A stretch of 64,000 nt of DNA. Source: Bacteriovorax sp037444575. GTDB lineage: Bacteria > Bdellovibrionota > Bacteriovoracia > Bacteriovoracales > Bacteriovoracaceae. Made by a program: the position numbers and the translations under genes. Below the pieces are notes generated by a model. That model had not been told where the DNA came from and ran no database searches. It saw nothing but the letters and a program-made list of their open reading frames with translations. Shown here in pieces: positions 58,935 through 64,000 of this stretch (its first letter is position 1; every line of letters starts with the position of its first letter). The DNA is taken from assembly GCA_037444575.1 (NCBI GenBank), contig JBBIME010000008.1, positions 124,001 through 188,000 of the forward strand. Reading direction: 5' to 3'.

Positions 58935-59781
58935 AAGTTTGATTTTGTTCTATCCCTACTTTTTTTTCTTTTGTTAATTTGTGAAATGATTCCAGACTTC
59001 CATTTGTATCAGCTAAGGATAATTTCTTCTTAATATTTTTTAAATGAGATTTTACAGTATCTAAACTGATACTTAATTGATGAGCAATTTCTTTATAGCT
59101 TTTCCCTTGAGATATTAATTGAGCTATTTCATTTTCCCTCGGGGAAAGTGGTTTTAATTGAAGAGAAAAAAATGCTTCAGAAAGAATATTGGAAAATTCA
59201 GTCTCTATTTGATCGATGATGGGCCTATTAATGTCAGACGATATTTTTAATAACAGGGGAGCAATTTTGGCTTGAAATAAAAGTGAAATGTTTTCTTGTA
59301 AAAATATATTTTCTTTTGAAACAAGAGAATTAATTACATTGAACGATTTTATGATTAATTGTAATTCATTATTTTTGACAATCAGATCACTAACAAGTTT
59401 TTCATTTTTAGAGAGTATAAATTTGTAGTCAGAGATGTCCATGATGACCCCTGAGACTTTGAGCACACCACCTTCAATGAATGTGATTTTGGCGTCTCGA
59501 ACATGTTTGATGGTCCCATTAAGATGGACGATTCGATACTCTTGAGTTGCTTCCCCTTCTGTGTTGTTAAGATTCTTTACCCCTAAAAGTGCAAGATCTC
59601 TATCTTCAGGATGGATAAAATGAAGCCAATCATTAATGCCTTGAAGATATTCGGAAGGTTTCTGTCCTATTAAATTCTCAATAGCATCGTTCACAAACTC
59701 GGCCTTCCATTTCCCGGAATCTGACACCGTGGAAACGTAGTACATACAGTTTAGTCTTGAGAGGACATTATTAACTTTCAT
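58933..59781 (-). CDS. PAS-domain LuxR-type response regulator
   Basis: The 282-residue protein starts with a PAS domain (about 10-120; NAIENLIGQKPSEYLQGINDWLHFIHPEDRDLAL, VSGVIMDISDYKF), followed by a coiled-coil linker and a LuxR/GerE helix-turn-helix LSPRENEIAQLISQGKSYKEIAHQLSISLDTVKSHLKNIKKKL. It senses a cytosolic ligand or redox state through PAS and controls genes. It is divergent from the CheW gene; the shared region carries repeated ATATCACC words. Confidence 0.88.
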   Translation of the reverse strand: MKVNNVLSRLNCMYYVSTVSDSGKWKAEFVNDAIENLIGQKPSEYLQGINDWLHFIHPEDRDLALLGVKNLNNTEGEATQEYRIVHLNGTIKHVRDAKITFIEGGVLKVSGVIMDISDYKFILSKNEKLVSDLIVKNNELQLIIKSFNVINSLVSKENIFLQENISLLFQAKIAPLLLKISSDINRPIIDQIETEFSNILSEAFFSLQLKPLSPRENEIAQLISQGKSYKEIAHQLSISLDTVKSHLKNIKKKLSLADTNGSLESFHKLTKEKKVGIEQNQT

Positions 59782-59908
59782 AAATATTCTTGTGAGAAAT
59801 CATGACTAAGGTCATGCTTTTGTCATGTTTTGTGCTCACGTTTTAATCCATTTCGCTTATTCATTAAAGTTATAAATACAATTAATATAGAATTAACGTA
59901 AGGTGACG

Positions 59909-59965
59909 CTCAAATATCACCCAGATATCACCCCCTGATATAATGGGGGGCACTCAAATATCACC
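59909..59965. repeat. Repeated ATATCACC operator-like words
   Basis: CTCAAATATCACC occurs at 59909-59921 and 59953-59965, with AGATATCACC at 59923-59932 between. They surround the extended -10 at 59936-59944. Spacing and position suggest a regulator binding site for the CheW gene or the PAS regulator. Confidence 0.6.
59936..59944 (+). promoter_or_regulatory. Extended -10 promoter element
   Basis: TGATATAAT is a perfect TGnTATAAT. It lies within CCCCC...GGGGG that could fold into a hairpin, and about 115 nt before the CheW ATG. No good -35 is present, which fits an extended -10 or activator-dependent promoter. Confidence 0.55.
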
Positions 59966-60059
59966 ACATTTTACCCGTGAAATACACGCAATGACCCATT
60001 ACGCTTTCATTAAGCTTTGCTGATATTATGAACGCAGGGCGCAATGGCAAGGGGCAATT

Positions 60060-61052
60060 ATGGAAAGCGAGATTTTTAGTTCGTCAGAAAAAATGTCAAT
60101 GGATACTTATTCGACCCTGTTTTTGGGAGAAAATGAATTTGCAATTAATGTTAGAGAGATTCAAGAAGTCGTGAATTACCCTGGATATTTGGCCCAAATG
60201 CCTTTAGCACCCGATTATTTGGTGGGATTTTTTAATTTGAATAATGTTGTTATCCCTTTAGTGGATATTTGTCACATTTTAAATTTAAAAAGTTCAAGTG
60301 ATTACAGAAATAAAAAGGTGGCCATTATTAATAATAATGATGGTGCAAAGATCGGTCTATTATTTGATCGCACAGGGGAAGTTCTTCGATTTGATAAAGA
60401 TCTAAGGAATGAATTTAATTACGCTGAAGATTCTGCAGCAAAAGTTATTGGAGGAACGATTCAAATTTCAGAGACTCGTTTGCTTTTGGTCATTAACAGA
60501 GACGAATTATTTAAACTTGAAAATGTCCCATTAATTCGCGGTCAGAAAAAAAATTGCGGAATAAATATCAAAGATCAAAAAATGAATTTTTGTGGAAAAA
60601 AATGTATTGGATTCAGTGTCGGTAATGAGAGGATAGCAATAGAACTTGATAAAACACATGAGGTCATACAAATAAGAGATGTAAAAATTCATGATTTGGA
60701 GTCAGAGATTTATCTTGGGTATATTCACTTGAAGAATTTAATAGTTCCATTGGTTAATTTCGCTACAATAATTGAATCGAAAACGAATGAATCACCCTCA
60801 GAGGATCGAAAAGCGATCATTATAAAATTAGCAGAAGAGTTTATTGGTTTTGTGGTTGATTCTGTGGATACAATCAGCACATTTACAGATGATCAAATCA
60901 GTTCTCTCCCAATGATGAACAAGAATCGTTTCTCTATGTTCGTGGGATGTCTCTTTATAGAGAACAAGGAGTTTTTTTTAATTGACTCTAATAAAGTACT
61001 AACAAATAACGAGCTTCTTGAATTAACTCAAGGACACTTAAATTTATATTAA
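60060..61052 (+). CDS. Tandem CheW-domain protein
   Basis: The 330-residue protein has two CheW-like domains: STLFLGENEFAINVREIQEVVNYPGYLAQMPLAPDYLVGFFNLNNVVIPLVDI (about 18-70) and GKKCIGFSVGNERIAIELDKTHEVIQIRDVKIHDLESEIYLGYIHLKNLIVPLVNF (about 178-240). Standard CheW has one such domain. No CheA, receptor or other chemotaxis gene is next to it, so it is an orphan coupler or scaffold. Confidence 0.85.
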   Translation: MESEIFSSSEKMSMDTYSTLFLGENEFAINVREIQEVVNYPGYLAQMPLAPDYLVGFFNLNNVVIPLVDICHILNLKSSSDYRNKKVAIINNNDGAKIGLLFDRTGEVLRFDKDLRNEFNYAEDSAAKVIGGTIQISETRLLLVINRDELFKLENVPLIRGQKKNCGINIKDQKMNFCGKKCIGFSVGNERIAIELDKTHEVIQIRDVKIHDLESEIYLGYIHLKNLIVPLVNFATIIESKTNESPSEDRKAIIIKLAEEFIGFVVDSVDTISTFTDDQISSLPMMNKNRFSMFVGCLFIENKEFFLIDSNKVLTNNELLELTQGHLNLY

Positions 61053-61064
61053 GATTAAGTTGAA

Positions 61065-62123
61065 TTATCTTTTCTTAATAAAACCCATCGTCGCCAAACT
61101 TGCCGAAGTCATTTTATAAAGTAGTCTCATCCCAACGTTGGCATCCCATTCATTACTCTTATCTTTTGGATTTGGTGCCACTTCGACAAGATCAAAGCCT
61201 ACAAGTTTTTTACCGCTTGCAACAAGTTCATTGATGATCAACATAACTTCTTGATAGTCGAGTCCACCGGGAACAGGAGTTCCTGTGTTCGGACAAAAGC
61301 GTGGATCAAGTCCGTCAATATCAAAAGAAATGTAAACATGCTCTGGCATGTGTGAAACTATTTCGCGAGCGATCTTTTGGAAATTTTCCCCAGTCATTTT
61401 TCTTCTAGCGAGAGTTTGATCAAAATAAACTTCAACTTTTTTGTTGTTTTTTGTGAAAGTGTATTCTTGTTCACAAAAATCGCGTATCCCTACTTGAACT
61501 AATTTCGAAACGTTTGGGATTTTTGTCATTACGTTATACATGATTGAAGCATGAGAGTTCACAAAGCCCATGTAGGCATTGCGAGTGTCTGAGTGAGCAT
61601 CAAAATGAAGAACACCAAGCTTAGGATATTTTTCAGCGTAAGCCTTAATCGCTCCAAAAGGAGTAGCGTGATCTCCACCAACAACGACAGAAATTTTATT
61701 TTTATCAAGAAGCGCCTTTGTTTCTTTATACACTTCATTGTTTAGGTCTTCACAGATTTGATTTACTTTTTCCAAACTTTTTTGAAGGACTTTATTTTTT
61801 TTCATTGTTACGTCATCAGCATCAATGATTTTTTTTGCTAGCTTTCTTCCTTCAGTGTTTAGCTTTTTTATCTTAGCGCTTTCTTTTTTCATGAAAAGCC
61901 CTGCTTGATAAGCATCAACAAAATCTAAATCGAAAAAATCAATCTGCTCGCTCGCTGCTAAAATGGCAGATGGCCCTTTAGACGTTCCTGCTTGATATGA
62001 AGTCGTGACGTCCCATGGAACAGGAATATAGACTACCTGCGCTTCGCTTTCTTTAAAAGGAAGTCCGTAAATTCCATCCTTTGATGTCGCTTTAGCGTTT
62101 GGGTCAATAATTGTTTTTGCCAT
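61065..62123 (-). CDS. speB: Ureohydrolase (agmatinase/arginase family)
   Basis: The 352-residue protein has the Mn-binding motifs of the family: VVGGDHATPFG, LHFDAHSDTRNAYMGFVNSHASIMYNV and YISFDIDGLDPRFCPNTGTPVPGGL, giving all metal ligands (His, Asp x3, His, Asp). Length and a 100-residue N-terminal stretch before GGDH with a lysine-rich helix differ from E. coli SpeB (306). Agmatine is the likely substrate, but formiminoglutamate or guanidino acids cannot be excluded. Confidence 0.8.
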   Translation of the reverse strand: MAKTIIDPNAKATSKDGIYGLPFKESEAQVVYIPVPWDVTTSYQAGTSKGPSAILAASEQIDFFDLDFVDAYQAGLFMKKESAKIKKLNTEGRKLAKKIIDADDVTMKKNKVLQKSLEKVNQICEDLNNEVYKETKALLDKNKISVVVGGDHATPFGAIKAYAEKYPKLGVLHFDAHSDTRNAYMGFVNSHASIMYNVMTKIPNVSKLVQVGIRDFCEQEYTFTKNNKKVEVYFDQTLARRKMTGENFQKIAREIVSHMPEHVYISFDIDGLDPRFCPNTGTPVPGGLDYQEVMLIINELVASGKKLVGFDLVEVAPNPKDKSNEWDANVGMRLLYKMTSASLATMGFIKKR

Positions 62124-62233
62124 AACTTTTCACCTTATGATTTATTTAGATTTACTAATAGAATATTGCCAAATTACAGCCAAGATAACACAGAAATCTT
62201 GTCAGGTCATGCGAGTTTTAGGAGTATTATGAC

Positions 62234-64000
62234 ATGATAAAAAAAATAATGATTACAGCTCTGGCCCTTCTAGGATTAACAACACTTATTTATTCTCACG
62301 ATATTAAGCAAAAAAATCCTGAGACAATTTTTTTAACCGAAAAAAGCTTGAAGGATTATAACCTTTTTCAAAAAAGCGTTTTAGAAAAGCATTCACTTGT
62401 TATAAAAAAAGAGACATCGAATAAAGATAAGTTCTACCAAGAATTAGGAAATATTGAAAAATTGTGCATCGATGATTGTGAAATTATCACACAAAGAAAA
62501 CTTCAAAAAAATAAAGAAGGCAAGGGGGGACCGTCATCAGAACAAATGATGCAACTAGAGACTCCTACATTTGTTGCAGCTTTGATCTTAGACAACAACG
62601 ATGAAATTCATAAAAAAATTCTTCACTTTGCTGAATCTTCTTCTTACTGGAGTGATGACAAAACTTCTTTTGCGGGAATTTCCTATACAAATTATTTGCT
62701 AGATAAATACTCGCTGGCCATTCAAGAGAATCTATTCCCGGCAATGTTTATTTTAGGATTAATTATTTCTATTGTATTTATTGGCAATATTAAAAATGCT
62801 CTCATCGTTTATTTGCCTTGTCTTTTCTCTGCTGGATTTTCTCTAGCAACCCTTAAAATTCTGAAAGGTCAGATGAATATGGTGACTTCCATTATCCCTC
62901 TGGTTGTTTTTACCGTTATATTATCCCTGTCTTTTCATCTCTACTTTTCTTTGATGGAGTTAAAGGGATTAAAGTCAGTGTTTAAAATTAAATGGGCCCC
63001 AATATTCTTGATGATGTTTACAACTTATATCGGATTTTTAAGTTTGGGTTGGGCACAGATATCAGTTATTCGCGAATTTGGTTTTATTTCTTCTCAGCTA
63101 GTTCTTTTTTCTACGCTCTTTGTTTTTCTTTGGTACTACTTGTGGGAACACTTTTTTTCAAGAGATCATCATTTAGAAGTGAAGAGTTTCTTTTCTCCTG
63201 TGGTATTTAATCACACGCTTACAAAGTTGCCGATAGTTCTGCTTGCGATTATCGGAGTGGCCAGTGTGATCCTCGTTCCTCGTCGCCTGGATGTCATCAC
63301 AGATGCAACTTTATATTTCCCGAAAAAAACGATGATTAGAGAAAAAATTCTCGCTGTAACTAGTTCTGTATCGGGGATGCCGATTATGGAAATAGCGGTT
63401 GATTTAGGGCATGATTTCTCCCTCGCTGATGCTCAGTCGATGCAAAAGATTGAAAGTGGATTTGTAAAATTACACCTATCTCAGCCATATAAAATTGTTT
63501 CAAATGACTCTCTAATTACTGAAGTTAATACTCAATATTCTGGGAAGAAAGAGCTTCCTGAAAATATTGGTGCTTATTTCTTATTAAGATCTCAACTTCC
63601 GATGGGACTTCAAGACAGTTATCCAATTGAGAGCAAATATCGAATGACTATTTTAGGAAATCCACTCAATGTGAAAGAATATATGCAGGATTTACAGGTG
63701 GTAAATGACTATTTGAAATCAGAGAAAATTCAATTTCAAGTCAATGGGATTCACCACAACCTTATGGTGTCTCAAAATGCGATGATTGACGTTCTGGCCG
63801 AAAGTTTTATTTCCAGTGCTCTTGTCATTTTTATTTTCTCCGCATTTTTCTTAAAGTCTTTAAAGAACAATCTCATTTTTATTTTCGTCACCTTGCTTCC
63901 AGTGGCCCTTACATTTGGAGTGATGTACCTTTTAGGATTTTCAATCAATATTGCCACTGTAATGACTTTCTCAATTTCTCTGGGATTAGTTGGCGATTCA
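62234..64000 (+). CDS. RND/MMPL-family exporter, 3' end outside the window
   Basis: The frame from ATG 62234 is open to the window end (589 codons). It has an N-terminal helix, a periplasmic loop with a CIDDC pair, helices 2-6 beginning ENLFPAMFILGLIISIVFIGN, a second loop and the next helix group ending IATVMTFSISLGLVGDS, where the RND proton-relay motif normally falls. This is the layout of the MMPL/HpnN-like lipid or hopanoid exporters. A two-codon frame ATGACATGA overlaps the start. AGGAG lies upstream at 62219-62223. Confidence 0.82.
   Translation, partial: MIKKIMITALALLGLTTLIYSHDIKQKNPETIFLTEKSLKDYNLFQKSVLEKHSLVIKKETSNKDKFYQELGNIEKLCIDDCEIITQRKLQKNKEGKGGPSSEQMMQLETPTFVAALILDNNDEIHKKILHFAESSSYWSDDKTSFAGISYTNYLLDKYSLAIQENLFPAMFILGLIISIVFIGNIKNALIVYLPCLFSAGFSLATLKILKGQMNMVTSIIPLVVFTVILSLSFHLYFSLMELKGLKSVFKIKWAPIFLMMFTTYIGFLSLGWAQISVIREFGFISSQLVLFSTLFVFLWYYLWEHFFSRDHHLEVKSFFSPVVFNHTLTKLPIVLLAIIGVASVILVPRRLDVITDATLYFPKKTMIREKILAVTSSVSGMPIMEIAVDLGHDFSLADAQSMQKIESGFVKLHLSQPYKIVSNDSLITEVNTQYSGKKELPENIGAYFLLRSQLPMGLQDSYPIESKYRMTILGNPLNVKEYMQDLQVVNDYLKSEKIQFQVNGIHHNLMVSQNAMIDVLAESFISSALVIFIFSAFFLKSLKNNLIFIFVTLLPVALTFGVMYLLGFSINIATVMTFSISLGLVGDS

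Noticed and set aside
62992..63210. 72-codon frame near the right edge
   Set aside because: It lies in another frame inside the RND/MMPL exporter gene, which is open from 62234 to the window end.

Overview
The window is low-GC chromosomal DNA from a Gram-negative bacterium: it encodes TolC- and RND-type envelope pumps, lipoproteins with lipoboxes, a periplasmic L,D-transpeptidase and c-type cytochromes, and most genes have clear Shine-Dalgarno sites. The many small secreted proteins and the gene mix would suit a Bdellovibrio-and-like organism (Bacteriovorax/Peredibacter type). That assignment is my inference; no rRNA or other phylogenetic marker is present. I found no tRNA, rRNA or CRISPR array.

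Layout. (1) 1-6.4 kb is a surface-glycan island. Three enzymes for an acetamido-sugar nucleotide (dehydrogenase, N-acetyltransferase, aminotransferase), a GT2 glycosyltransferase and a NodB-like deacetylase form a plus-strand operon. Two paralogous multi-membrane GT-C-like proteins on the minus strand bracket it. (2) About 6.5-22.4 kb is an integrative conjugative element. It starts with paired dyad repeats and two small unknown genes, one Sm/Hfq-like. A compact type IV secretion operon follows (large lipoprotein, VirB2, VirB3, VirB4, VirB5, VirB6, VirB8, VirB9, VirB10, small lipoprotein, VirD4), with no VirB11 and no transglycosylase. Next come a MOBC-type relaxase, a probable oriT (three 12-bp iterons and nested dyads beside a 156-nt run with no C), a probable relaxosome protein, SSB, an excisionase-like protein and a tyrosine integrase. 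A Xre/MbcA-RES toxin-antitoxin pair and a 360-bp structured non-coding island lie beyond the integrase. (3) 22.7-32 kb is a mosaic: hydrolase, truncated ORF6N gene, L,D-transpeptidase, a hairpin-less HlyD-like adaptor, a cysteine-rich tandem-repeat protein, CBS, DUF167 and DUF1304 proteins, a diheme cytochrome/DUF1924/cytochrome b operon and a LuxR-type regulator.

(4) 32-50 kb holds MsrA, a TVP38-flavin reductase fusion, a fatty-acid hydroxylase, methylglyoxal synthase, guanine deaminase, a run of secreted proteins (including a DUF4105 operon with two paralogues), a complete BMP-family nucleoside ABC importer, a YkgJ cysteine-cluster protein, an F420-type NADP oxidoreductase and an M14 carboxypeptidase. 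(5) 50.6-56.7 kb is an ArsR-controlled operon: TolC, RND pump, rhodanese, OsmC and a DUF2892 membrane protein, ending at a strong terminator. Its promoter overlaps a repeated ATTAGT dyad, and the gene set points to reactive-sulfur or electrophile stress. (6) 56.7-64 kb has an MscS channel, a PAS-LuxR regulator, a tandem CheW protein, a ureohydrolase and a truncated RND/MMPL exporter at the window edge.

Most striking are the compact conjugative element with its oriT-like locus, the large hairpin island next to the toxin-antitoxin pair, the ArsR sulfur/efflux operon that lacks an adaptor, and the six-repeat cysteine protein.
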